Assembly: GCA_022801435.1 (NCBI GenBank)
Contig: JAAWSG010000012.1
Span: 1-48,593, forward strand
Direction of reading: 5' to 3'
Source of the DNA: Lawsonibacter sp.
GTDB lineage: Bacteria; Bacillota; Clostridia; Oscillospirales; Oscillospiraceae
Length of the DNA: 48,593 nucleotides
The notes below the pieces were generated by a model. The model was not told the origin of the DNA and ran no database searches. It saw only the letters and a program-made list of their open reading frames with translations. Shown piece by piece: positions 21,664 through 30,135 of the stretch (positions are counted from its first letter, which is position 1; every line of letters begins with the position of its first letter). Both the position numbers and the translations under genes were made by a program.

Positions 21664-23229
21664 ATGAAAAAAATTGACAGAAGCTCCAAGGTCCGCACCG
21701 GTTTTCACCAGGCCAAGTGGGATGAGCCGGTCATTTTCGAGCTGAGCCGCCCCGGCGAGCGGGGTATCCTGGTCCCCCAGGCCGCGGAGGCGGTGAAGAA
21801 GGAGACCAAGGGGGTGGACGCCCTGCCCGCGTTCCTCAAGCGGGAGACCGCCCCCGCCCTGCCGGAGATCTCCCAGCCCCGGGTGTTGCGCCACTACGCA
21901 CGCCTGGCTCAGGAGACCCTGGGCGCCGACGTGAACATCGAGATCGGCCAGGGGACCTGCACCGTGAAGTACAGCCCCAAGGTCAATGACCAGCTGGCCA
22001 ACCTGCCCCAGATGCGGGAGATGCACCCCCTCCAGGACGAGAGCACCGCCCAGGGCCTGATGCAGATCATGTATGACACCAACCGCTATATGTGCGAGAT
22101 CTCCGGTATGGACCGCTTCACCTTCCAGCCCAGCGGCGGCAGCCAGGGCATCCTCACCATGGCCTCCCTGGTGTACGCCTACTTCAAGTCCCGGGGGGAG
22201 GAGAAGGAGCGCAACGAGATCATCACCACCATCTACTCCCACCCCTCCGACGCCGCCGCCCCCCACGTCAAGGGCTTCAAGATCATCTACATCCACCCCG
22301 ACGAGAACGGCTACCCCGACTATGAGGCCTTCAAGGCCGCGGTGAGCGAGCACACCGCCGCCTTCATCGTCGCCAACCCCGAGGACACCGGCGTATACAA
22401 CAAGAACGTCCTGGAGTTCACCAAGCTGGTCCACGAGAAGGGCGGCCTGTGCGGCTATGACCAGGCCAACGCCAACGGTCTGCTGGGGGTCACCCGGGCC
22501 CGGGAGGCGGGCTTCGATATGTGCTTCTTCAACCTGCACAAGACCTTCTCCACCCCCCACGGCTGCGGCGGCCCCGCCTGCGGCGCCACCGGCTGCGCCA
22601 AATTCCTGGAGAAATTTCTGCCCGGACCCCTGGTGGACTTCGACGGGGAGAAGTACTTCTACAACTATGAGCTCACCGCCGGCCCCTCCGCCATCGGCAA
22701 GGTGCGCCAGTTCAACGGCGTGGCCCCTGTCATCCTGAAGGCCTACGCCTGGATTCGCGCCCTGGGTCCCGACGGGCTGTATCAGGTGGCCAAGACCGCG
22801 GTGCTCAACAACAACTACATGTTCAAGAAGCTCATGGAGCTGCACTGCGTGGACGCCCCCTACATCCCCGGCAAGCAGCGCATTGAGCAGTGCCGCTACA
22901 CCCTGGAGACCCTCTTCAAGGAGACCGGCGTGTCCACCGCCGACGTGCAGCGCCGCATGATGGACTTCGGAATGCACTACTGGCAGAGCCACCACCCCTA
23001 CTATGTGCCCGAGCCCATGACCCTGGAGCCCACCGAGACCCCCTCCAAGGAGGACATTGATGAGTACATCGAGACCCTGAAGTACGTCTTTGACGAGGCG
23101 TACAAGGACCCCGACAAGGTGAAGGGCGCCCCCTATCAGAGCGTCTGCCACCAGTTGGATGAGTCCAACATGGACGACCCCGACCAGTGGGCGGTGTCCT
23201 GGCGCTGCTATCTGAAGAAGTTCCAGTGA
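21664..23229 (+). CDS. GcvPB-like PLP enzyme (glycine dehydrogenase subunit 2 homologue)
   Basis: A 521-residue homologue of the catalytic half of the P-protein. The start KKIDRSSKVRTGFHQAKWDEPVIFELSRPGERG matches the GcvPB N-terminus. DRFTFQPSGGSQG (compare LQPNSGAQGE) and HPSDAAAPHVKGF follow, and PLP would be held by Lys293 in FFNLHKTFSTPHGCGGPACG, where the canonical sequence is NLHKTFxxPHGGGGPG. The C-terminal FGMHYWQSHHPYYVPEPMTLEPTETPSKEDIDEY is intact and typical. Catalytic lysine and general fold are thus retained, with changes around the glycine-rich loop. A decarboxylation or C-C cleavage of an amino acid other than glycine is my inference. Confidence 0.88.
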   Translation: MKKIDRSSKVRTGFHQAKWDEPVIFELSRPGERGILVPQAAEAVKKETKGVDALPAFLKRETAPALPEISQPRVLRHYARLAQETLGADVNIEIGQGTCTVKYSPKVNDQLANLPQMREMHPLQDESTAQGLMQIMYDTNRYMCEISGMDRFTFQPSGGSQGILTMASLVYAYFKSRGEEKERNEIITTIYSHPSDAAAPHVKGFKIIYIHPDENGYPDYEAFKAAVSEHTAAFIVANPEDTGVYNKNVLEFTKLVHEKGGLCGYDQANANGLLGVTRAREAGFDMCFFNLHKTFSTPHGCGGPACGATGCAKFLEKFLPGPLVDFDGEKYFYNYELTAGPSAIGKVRQFNGVAPVILKAYAWIRALGPDGLYQVAKTAVLNNNYMFKKLMELHCVDAPYIPGKQRIEQCRYTLETLFKETGVSTADVQRRMMDFGMHYWQSHHPYYVPEPMTLEPTETPSKEDIDEYIETLKYVFDEAYKDPDKVKGAPYQSVCHQLDESNMDDPDQWAVSWRCYLKKFQ

Positions 23230-24332
23230 AGACAGTAGGCCTGCTTGTCAACCCCATCGCGGGGATGGGAGGCAGCGTAGGACTGAAAGGCACGGACGGC
23301 GTCTATGAGGAGGCGTTGGCCCGGGGGGCGTCCCCCCGGGCCAACGCCCGGGCCGCTCTGGCAATGGGGGAGCTGCTGCCCATCCGGGAGCAGCTGCGGG
23401 TGCTGTGTCCCACGGGAGACATGGGGGAGGAGCTGGCCCGAAGCCTGGGCTTTCCCCATGTGGAGGTGGTCCACACCTGCGCCCGGCCCAGTACCGCCGC
23501 CGACACCCGGGCCGCGGCCCGGGCCATGGCGGGGGCGGACCTGCTCCTCTTCGCCGGCGGGGACGGGACCGCCCGGGACGTGGCCGCCGCCGTGGGCAGC
23601 CGGCAGACCGCCTTGGGGGTCCCCGCCGGGGTGAAGATACACTCCCCCGTCTACGCCGTCCGGCCCGAGGCGGCGGGGGCGCTGGCCCTCAGCTTCCTCA
23701 AAGGGGCCTGCGGACAGACCCGGGAGGCCGAGGTGGTGGACATCGACGAGGCCGCCTACCGGGAGGGCCGGGTGAACACCAGCCTCTACGGCTACCTGCA
23801 AATTCCCTATGAGCGGCGCTTCCTTCAGAACAGCAAAGCGCCCTCCCCCCTGAGCGAGCGGTCCCAGCAAGTAAATATTGCGTGGGAAATGCTTGACCAA
23901 ATGCGCTCCGGGGTGTATTATCTAATTGGACCAGGATCTACCACGCAAACCCTGATGGATGTGTTGGAATTGCCCAATACCCTCATCGGAGTGGACCTCA
24001 TCTGCGATAAAAAGCTGGTCCAATCCGACCTGTGCGAGCGGGAGATTTTGGCCCGCCTGGCAGAGCGGGAGACCCATCTTATCCTCACACCCACCGGAGG
24101 CCAGGGATTCCTTCTGGGGCGGGGGAACCAGCAGCTCAGCCCCGCGGTCCTGCGCCAAATCGGACGGGAGCGGCTGCATGTGCTGGCTACCCAGGAAAAA
24201 CTTTTCCACCTCAGCGGGCGTCCCCTGTTGGTGGACACCGGCGACCGGGAGGTGGACGCCATGCTCTCCGGCTATGTCCGGGCCATCATCGGGTCAATGG
24301 AGGAGCAGGTGGTCAAAATCAGCGGAGAATAG
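23226..24332 (+). CDS. ATP-NAD kinase family protein (AcoX-like)
   Basis: The 368-residue protein begins KTVGLLVNPIAGMGGSVGLKGTDG and has LLLFAGGDGTARDVAAAVG (about residues 115-133), the GGDG motif of the NAD kinase/diacylglycerol kinase fold, and later LIGVDLICDKK and ILTPTGGQGFLLGRGNQQLSP. This is the architecture of the AcoX family first seen in acetoin operons; its biochemical role is uncertain, with NAD phosphorylation inferred from the fold. I chose the GTG start at 23226, which overlaps the GcvPB-like stop (GTGA). A longer in-frame ATG at 23187 would lie within that gene. Tight coupling suggests the protein serves the same pathway. Confidence 0.85.
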   Translation: MKTVGLLVNPIAGMGGSVGLKGTDGVYEEALARGASPRANARAALAMGELLPIREQLRVLCPTGDMGEELARSLGFPHVEVVHTCARPSTAADTRAAARAMAGADLLLFAGGDGTARDVAAAVGSRQTALGVPAGVKIHSPVYAVRPEAAGALALSFLKGACGQTREAEVVDIDEAAYREGRVNTSLYGYLQIPYERRFLQNSKAPSPLSERSQQVNIAWEMLDQMRSGVYYLIGPGSTTQTLMDVLELPNTLIGVDLICDKKLVQSDLCEREILARLAERETHLILTPTGGQGFLLGRGNQQLSPAVLRQIGRERLHVLATQEKLFHLSGRPLLVDTGDREVDAMLSGYVRAIIGSMEEQVVKISGE

Positions 24333-24394
24333 ACCGGCAGTCCGGCCAGGAAAGAACAAACCATGCTGCATTGCGGAATATAAGGAGGAAGCCC

Positions 24395-25180
24395 ATGCTG
24401 AAGCAAGACTACACATTTGAACCCCGGGCCCTGTACCCTGAGCTGAAGGGTAAGTGCGCCATCATCACCGGAGGCGCCTCCGGCATCGGCAAGGCCACCG
24501 CCAAGCGCTTTGTGCTGGAGGGGGCCAAGGTCGTGGTGTTCGACTATAACGACAAGGTTTTTGATGCCCTCAAGGGGGAGATCCCCGGCCTGGCGGGCTG
24601 CGTCAAGGTGGATGTCAGCAGCCAGGAGAGCGTGGAGGCCGGATTCAAACAGGCCGATGAGATCCTGGGCGGGCTGGACATCCTCATCTCCAACGCGGGC
24701 ATCTCCATCCGCAGGAAGTTTATTGAGACCGACTTCGCCCAGTGGAAGCGGGTGATGGGGGTCAACCTGGACAGTATGTGCCTGTGCATCATGGAGGCCC
24801 TCAAGCGCATGAAGGACACCAAGAGCAAGGACAATCCCGGGGTCATCCTGTGTACCGCCTCCACCAACGGCATGGAGGGCCACCCCTTCTACACGGACTA
24901 CAACGCCTCCAAGGCGGCAGTCATCAACCTGGTGCGCAGCGTCGCCCTGGAGCACGCCCCCTGGGTCCGCTGCAACTCCATCTGCCCGGGCTATGTCCTC
25001 ACCCCCATGCAGGAGGCGGAGTACACCCAGGAGATGTTCGACGAGTGCAACAAGGGCATCCCCATGCAGCGCCACGCCGACCCGGGAGAGGTAGCCGCCC
25101 TGTACGCCTTCCTCGCCTCGGACGAGGCCAAGTACATCACCGGCCAGCACATCCCCATCGACGGCGGCGAGACCGCGTAA
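24395..25180 (+). CDS. SDR family NAD(P)-dependent oxidoreductase 2
   Basis: A second short-chain dehydrogenase (261 residues), distinct from the first. A 20-residue lead-in is followed by the cofactor loop IITGGASGIGKATAKRF (about residues 23-39), VVVFDYND at beta-2 (acidic, suggesting NAD+), ILISNAGISIRRKF, the catalytic Tyr169-Lys173 in YTDYNASKAAVINL and NSICPGYVLTPM. The end EAKYITGQHIPIDGGETA is typical. AAGGAGG stands just upstream of the ATG, 62 bases after the AcoX-like gene. Two different SDRs in one operon imply two oxidation steps or two stereoisomers. Confidence 0.93.
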   Translation: MLKQDYTFEPRALYPELKGKCAIITGGASGIGKATAKRFVLEGAKVVVFDYNDKVFDALKGEIPGLAGCVKVDVSSQESVEAGFKQADEILGGLDILISNAGISIRRKFIETDFAQWKRVMGVNLDSMCLCIMEALKRMKDTKSKDNPGVILCTASTNGMEGHPFYTDYNASKAAVINLVRSVALEHAPWVRCNSICPGYVLTPMQEAEYTQEMFDECNKGIPMQRHADPGEVAALYAFLASDEAKYITGQHIPIDGGETA

Positions 25181-25196
25181 GAGGGGGCTGCCTGCA

Positions 25197-26810
25197 TTGA
25201 AAACAGCTTTCGTAAACGCGAACGTCATCACCATCGACCCCGCCTGCCCCAGGGCGGAGGCCTTCCTGGTGGAGGACGGGAGGTTTGTCCAGGTGGGGAG
25301 CGGGGCGGAGATTACCGCCGCCGCCGGAGACGCCCAGGTGGTGGACCTGGCGGGGGGCACGGTGGTCCCCGGTTTCAACGACAGCCACCTGCACCTGCTG
25401 AACTTCGCCTACTCCCGCACGAAGATCAATCTGTACGGGACCACCTCCATTGCGGAGATTATCGAAAAATCCAAAACCTGGCTGGAGGAGCATCGGCCCG
25501 CCCCCGGGAGCTGGGTGTCCGCCGCCGGCTGGAACCACTACTCCTTCCAGGAGGGGCGGCTGCTCAATCGGGAGGATTTGGATAAAATCTCCACCGAGCA
25601 CCCCATGATCTTCACCCGGGTGTGCGAGCACACGGTGGTGGTCAACTCCAAGGCCCTGGAGATGATCGGCATCGACGGCAGCACCCCCGACCCGGAGAGC
25701 GGCGAGATCGAGCGGGATGCGGACGGCCGCGCCACCGGCGTGCTGAAGGAGACCGCCCGGTATCTGGCCTACACCAAGGTCCCGGACAAGAGCGTGGCCG
25801 AGATCAAGGAGATGCTGCTGGACGCCATGGATTATGTGTCCAAGCTGGGCATCACCTCGGTCCAGACCGATGACTTCGAGACCTTCTCCTCCAAAAACTG
25901 GCGGGCGGTCATCCAGGCCTACCAGGAGCTGGAGCGGGAGGGGAAGCTGAAGGTCCGGGTGTATGAGCAGTGCCTGCTGCCCCAGCTCGACCGGTTCCGG
26001 GGATTTTTGGCCGCCGGCTATCGGACAGGGGTGGGTTCGGACCTGTTCAGGATCGGGCCCCTGAAGCTGCTCACTGACGGCTCCATTGGCCCTCGCACCG
26101 CCTTCCTGAACGAGCCCTACTCCGACGACCCGGGGAACCGGGGCATCGCCGTCTTCACCCAGGACGAGCTGGACGAGCTGGTGTGTACCGCCCAGAAAAA
26201 CGGGATGCAGGTGGTGTGCCACGGCATCGGGGACGGGGCGATGGAGATGATTCTCAGCGCCTTTGAGCGGGCCCAGCGGGAGCACCCCGTCCAGGACGCC
26301 CGGAACGGCATCATCCACGTGCAGATTACCACCCGGTCCATTATGGAGCGCATTAAGGCGGGGAATATTGTGGCCTACGGCGAGCCTGTGTGCGTGGGAG
26401 CGGATATGCACTGCGTGGAGGACCGGGTGGGCAGGGAGCGCATAAAGGAGGCCTATGCCTACCGGACCCTGAACGAGATGGGCATCAAGGTCCCTCTGTC
26501 CTCCGACTGCCCGGTGGACTCGGTCAACCCCATCGACAGCGCCTATATCGCAGTCAACCGCAAGGACCTGAACGGCTGGCCCGAGGGGGGCTGGTATCCC
26601 CAGGAGGCCCTGACCATTGAACAGGTGCTCAAGGGCTTTACGCTGGACTCCGCCTATGCCCAGTTTGAGGAGGAGAGCAAGGGCAGCATCCAGCCGGGCA
26701 AGCTGGCGGACTTCGTGGTCCTCAGCGGCGACCCCACCGCCATCGACCCCAATGACCTGCGCTCCATCCGCGCCAGCGCCACCTACCTGGGCGGCGTTCG
26801 GGTGAGCTGA
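25197..26810 (+). CDS. Amidohydrolase family protein (YtcJ / amidohydrolase-3 type)
   Basis: This 537-residue metal-dependent hydrolase cuts an amide or related C-N bond. The metal motif HLH lies in VPGFNDSHLHLLNF (His64, His66). VSAAGWNH, the conserved DGSIGPRTAFLNEPYSDDPGNRG and VVCHGIGDGA (a further metal-ligand His) follow, then PLSSDCPVDSVNP with the conserved Asp near the end. The tail LKGFTLDSAYAQFEEESKGSIQPGKLADFVVLSGDP is the usual small beta-domain. The start is TTG with GAGGGGG about eight bases away. Homologues include N-substituted formamide deformylase. In this operon it may release an amine or amino acid from an N-acyl or cyclic precursor; this is inference. Confidence 0.9.
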   Translation: MKTAFVNANVITIDPACPRAEAFLVEDGRFVQVGSGAEITAAAGDAQVVDLAGGTVVPGFNDSHLHLLNFAYSRTKINLYGTTSIAEIIEKSKTWLEEHRPAPGSWVSAAGWNHYSFQEGRLLNREDLDKISTEHPMIFTRVCEHTVVVNSKALEMIGIDGSTPDPESGEIERDADGRATGVLKETARYLAYTKVPDKSVAEIKEMLLDAMDYVSKLGITSVQTDDFETFSSKNWRAVIQAYQELEREGKLKVRVYEQCLLPQLDRFRGFLAAGYRTGVGSDLFRIGPLKLLTDGSIGPRTAFLNEPYSDDPGNRGIAVFTQDELDELVCTAQKNGMQVVCHGIGDGAMEMILSAFERAQREHPVQDARNGIIHVQITTRSIMERIKAGNIVAYGEPVCVGADMHCVEDRVGRERIKEAYAYRTLNEMGIKVPLSSDCPVDSVNPIDSAYIAVNRKDLNGWPEGGWYPQEALTIEQVLKGFTLDSAYAQFEEESKGSIQPGKLADFVVLSGDPTAIDPNDLRSIRASATYLGGVRVS

Positions 26811-26926
26811 ACGAAAGTGCTTGCGGAAACGAGGGTTTACACACCGGAAAGGGGGTGAGCGCCAGAAGCGGATCGCAAAGGAAACGCCCTTGCAACAGAG
26901 GGTACGCGGAAATGGAAGGAGAAAAA

Positions 26927-28354
26927 ATGGATAATCGCAAAACCGCCTACAAGCCGCCGCTCTGGGTGTGTCTGGCAACACTGGCCTTCATGCTGGTCAC
27001 TATGATGCACACCATCTTCGTTACCAAGACCCAGAGCCTGCATATCACTATGCTGACCTGTATGGGCTTCTGCATTCTGCTGCTGGCCGTCACCGGCTGC
27101 CCCTACAAGAAGATCGAGGACGCCATTACCTACAGCAGCGGCATGATTGTCTCCACCGTCCTCATCCTGTACACCATCGGCGCGGTGATGGGCTCCTGGA
27201 TTGCCAGCGGGACCGTCCCCATGATTATCTACTGGGGGCTGAAGCTCATCAATCCCAGCCTGTTCCTGGTCACGGCCTGTATCGCCTGCATCATCACCGC
27301 AATGGCGACGGGCAGCTCTTGGTCCACCTGCGGCACGGTGGGGGTAGCCCTGATGGGAGTGGGCATGGGTCTGGGCATCAATCCCGCCATGACCGCCGGC
27401 GCTGTGGTCTCGGGCGCGGCCTTTGGCGACAAGATGTCCCCCATGTCGGATACCACCAATGTGGCTCCCGCCGTGGCCGGCGCCGACCTGTTTGACCACG
27501 TCAAGGCCATGGTCACCACGGGCGGCCCCGCCATTGTCATCGCCATGGTGGGCTTCGGCGTGCTGGGGGTCTCCGCCAGCGGCAACGCCAACAGCGAGAC
27601 GGTGGCCCAGATCCTCTCCTCTCTGGAAAGCACCTTCCACCTGAATATCCTCACCCTGATTCCCCTGGCGCTGGTGCTGGTCCTTGCCCTGCGCAAGATG
27701 CCCGCGCTGATGATTCTGCTCATCTCTGCCCTGACCGCCGCGGCGCTGGCGATGCTGCTTCAGGGCCAGAGCCTGGGCGGCATCACAAGCATTATGGAGA
27801 ACGGCTTTGTTATGGACACCGGCTTTGCTGACATTGACCGGCTGCTCTCCCGGGGCGGGATGTTCGCCATGCACTACACCGCCAGTCTGACCGTCATCGT
27901 CATGGCCTTCGGCGGCATTATGGAGAAGTGCGGCATTCTGGACGAGATCCTCAGCCACATGAAGGGCCTGACCCGTACCGTGGGGACCACTGTGCTGACC
28001 ACCGTGGTGGTGGAGCTGCTGCTCAACCTGGTCACTGCCAGCCAGTACATGACCCTGGTCCTGGGCGGCAAGCTGATGATGCCCGTCTATAAAGAGAAGG
28101 ATATGCTTCCCCAGACCCTGTCCCGCACCCTGGAGGACTCGGGCACAGTGACCTCTCCCCTGATTCCCTGGAACCTGTGCGGCGCGTTTATCTCCGCGGC
28201 CTTGGGCGTCCACTGCTTCTCCTACCTTCCCTTTGCGCTGTTCTGCTGGATCTGCCCCGTGGTGGCCATTCTTTGGGGATTCCTGGGTAAATTCCAGTGG
28301 AAGACCGGCGACATCCCCAGCGTCAAGACCTACCACATGGATGGAGAGGTCTGA
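26927..28354 (+). CDS. NhaC family Na+/H+ antiporter-type transporter 1
   Basis: A 475-residue polytopic membrane protein of the ion transporter superfamily. The family core is MATGSSWSTCGTVGVALMGVGMGLGINP followed by AAFGDKMSPMSDTTNVAPAVAGADLFDHVK, the classic NhaC signature (about residues 125-190), and LLNLVTASQYMTLVLGGKLMMP near the end. The ATG chosen has AAGGAGA directly upstream; two upstream in-frame ATGs are less well placed. Some NhaC members exchange an organic anion (malate/lactate) or amino acid rather than only Na+/H+. As part of a catabolic operon it may import the substrate or export a product, or maintain the Na+ gradient. Confidence 0.92.
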   Translation: MDNRKTAYKPPLWVCLATLAFMLVTMMHTIFVTKTQSLHITMLTCMGFCILLLAVTGCPYKKIEDAITYSSGMIVSTVLILYTIGAVMGSWIASGTVPMIIYWGLKLINPSLFLVTACIACIITAMATGSSWSTCGTVGVALMGVGMGLGINPAMTAGAVVSGAAFGDKMSPMSDTTNVAPAVAGADLFDHVKAMVTTGGPAIVIAMVGFGVLGVSASGNANSETVAQILSSLESTFHLNILTLIPLALVLVLALRKMPALMILLISALTAAALAMLLQGQSLGGITSIMENGFVMDTGFADIDRLLSRGGMFAMHYTASLTVIVMAFGGIMEKCGILDEILSHMKGLTRTVGTTVLTTVVVELLLNLVTASQYMTLVLGGKLMMPVYKEKDMLPQTLSRTLEDSGTVTSPLIPWNLCGAFISAALGVHCFSYLPFALFCWICPVVAILWGFLGKFQWKTGDIPSVKTYHMDGEV

Positions 28355-28503
28355 AAATTCCCCTTGCAGCGGCTTGCGCAGAGCAGAGAGGCCTGCGCAG
28401 GGTCGTACTCAGTTTGGCTTTGTGAACTCCGATCTCCGGACGGTTTGCAAAGGACCCTAAGAAAGTCCCTTCAAAACAACGAAGAAGAGAAAGGAAGTTA
28501 TCT

Positions 28504-29994
28504 ATGAGTACCAATCCCACAAAAAAAGCCCCGCGAGAAACTACAGTAGCGATTAGTATCCTGAAATTTGTACCTCTGTTTGTCTTTGCCGGCCTGGTCA
28601 TTTTCTGCGAGATGGACCTGCTGCTGGCGGGCCCCATCGCCACCCTGGTAGCCATCGTGGTGTGTATGTATGTCAACCGCAGCAGCTTTGACGACGCCTT
28701 TAACTTCGCCCTGAAAGCCGCTGCCAGCATCGTTCAGGTGTTCTTCATCCTGATGTTCGCCTATGGCGTGGCCGAGTGCTTTATGGCCACCGGCGTGGGC
28801 GCCGTGGTCATCAATATCGCCCTGTCTGCCGGCGTCACCGGTAAGACCATCGCCGTGGTGGCCCTGATTGTGACCTGCATCCTGTCCATAGCCACCGGAA
28901 CCTCCTGGGGCACCTTCGCCGCCTGCGCCCCCATCTTCTTCTGGATGAACTACATCATCGGCGGCAACCTCATCCTCACCCTGGGCGCTGTGGCCGGCGG
29001 CTCCTGCTTCGGCGACAACATCGGCATGATCTCCGACACCACCGTTCTCTCCTGCGGTATGCAGGACATCAAGATCATCGACCGCGTGAAGCACCAGGGC
29101 GTGTGGTCCATCCTCTGCGTGGCGGCGACGATCATTGTCACCTTCCTTATGAGTATGTCTCTGCCCGGAACCCAGGCCGACATTAACCAGGCCCTGGCCG
29201 CCATCCCCGAGGAGGCCTATACCGCCCTGGCAGAGGAGCGTCCCGCCGCCCTGATCCTGCTGGAGCAGGTGCAGACCGGCGTGCCCATCTACATGATTAT
29301 CCCCCTGCTGGCGGTGATTGTTGTCGCCTTTATGGGAGTCAACACGCTGCTGGCTCTGGGCGCTGGTATGGTCTCCGCCCTGATTCTGGGCTGCGCCGCC
29401 GGGACCTGTACCCTCCAGGCGTGGCTTGAGGATATGCTTCTGGTCGGCTTCGGCGGCGCAGGCGAATGGTCCATCGTCATGATGTGCTGGGTGGCCGGCT
29501 TCGGCGGCGTCATGAACAGCATGAACGCCTTCGAGCCTCTGGCCAAGCTGGTTGTCAAAATGTCCGGCAAGGTCCGCAGCCTGATGGGCTGGTGCGGCGT
29601 GCTGTGTCTGGTGGGCAACGTGGCCCTGGCTGACGAGACCGCTCAGATCGCCACCATCTCCCCCATCGTGCGCAACATCGTGGAGGAGAACGTGGAGGGC
29701 AGCGAGGAGGATATGTACAAGCTCCGTGTCCGTCTGGCCACCTTTAACGACGCCTTGGGTGTGTACGGCTCCGAGCTGATCCCCTGGCACAGCTTCCCCG
29801 TGTTCTTCTGCGCCATTGCCAACGCGGTGTATCCCATCGGCAACTTCACCACGCTGGACATTGCCCGCTGCAACATCATGAGTATGATTATGGTTGCCAG
29901 CATCCTGATCTTCACCTTCACCGGTCTGGACCGCTTTATCCCCATGTTCGGTCTGCCCGGCGAGCCCAATGTCCGGATGAAGAACAGAAAGTAA
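28504..29994 (+). CDS. NhaC family Na+/H+ antiporter-type transporter 2
   Basis: A 496-residue paralogue of the preceding transporter, not a close copy. It shows IATGTSWGTFAACAPIFFWMNYIIGGN, GGSCFGDNIGMISDTTVLSCGMQDIKIIDRVKHQGVW and C-terminal WHSFPVFFCAIANAVYPIG, with about eleven to twelve hydrophobic stretches. It lies 150 bases after the first transporter; that gap holds only short imperfect hairpins. A strong terminator follows. Two different NhaC-like carriers at the end of the operon suggest separate routes for two compounds, for example substrate in and an end product out. Confidence 0.92.
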   Translation: MSTNPTKKAPRETTVAISILKFVPLFVFAGLVIFCEMDLLLAGPIATLVAIVVCMYVNRSSFDDAFNFALKAAASIVQVFFILMFAYGVAECFMATGVGAVVINIALSAGVTGKTIAVVALIVTCILSIATGTSWGTFAACAPIFFWMNYIIGGNLILTLGAVAGGSCFGDNIGMISDTTVLSCGMQDIKIIDRVKHQGVWSILCVAATIIVTFLMSMSLPGTQADINQALAAIPEEAYTALAEERPAALILLEQVQTGVPIYMIIPLLAVIVVAFMGVNTLLALGAGMVSALILGCAAGTCTLQAWLEDMLLVGFGGAGEWSIVMMCWVAGFGGVMNSMNAFEPLAKLVVKMSGKVRSLMGWCGVLCLVGNVALADETAQIATISPIVRNIVEENVEGSEEDMYKLRVRLATFNDALGVYGSELIPWHSFPVFFCAIANAVYPIGNFTTLDIARCNIMSMIMVASILIFTFTGLDRFIPMFGLPGEPNVRMKNRK

Positions 29995-30008
29995 ATCCAA
30001 TCCCCCAA

Positions 30009-30044
30009 CGGGGCGTGCCGCGGTGCGGCGCGCCCCGGTTTTTT
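30009..30044 (+). terminator. Terminator of the sigma-54 operon
   Basis: CGGGGCGTGCCGC pairs with GCGGCGCGCCCCG around GGT and runs into GTTTTTTA. It closes the eight-gene transcript starting at the -24/-12 promoter. Confidence 0.92.
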
Positions 30045-30068
30045 ATGGCCGGGGGCGTGTATTTCTCA

Positions 30069-30097
30069 TTGAAACCCGACCTGCGCCGTGGTAGAAT
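30069..30097 (+). promoter_or_regulatory. Sigma-A promoter of the fumarase-like operon
   Basis: TTGAAA (30069-30074), 17 bases, TAGAAT (30092-30097), 38 bases before the next ATG. It separates the downstream genes from the sigma-54 operon. Confidence 0.8.
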
Positions 30098-30135
30098 AGG
30101 GGGCAGGAAAATTTGACCGGAAGGACGGGATTTTT

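Noticed and set aside
20247-23229. Functional glycine cleavage system P-protein
   Set aside because: Homology is real, but neighbours GcvH, GcvT and Lpd are missing, key loops are altered and control is by sigma-54; I therefore called the subunits 'GcvP-like'.
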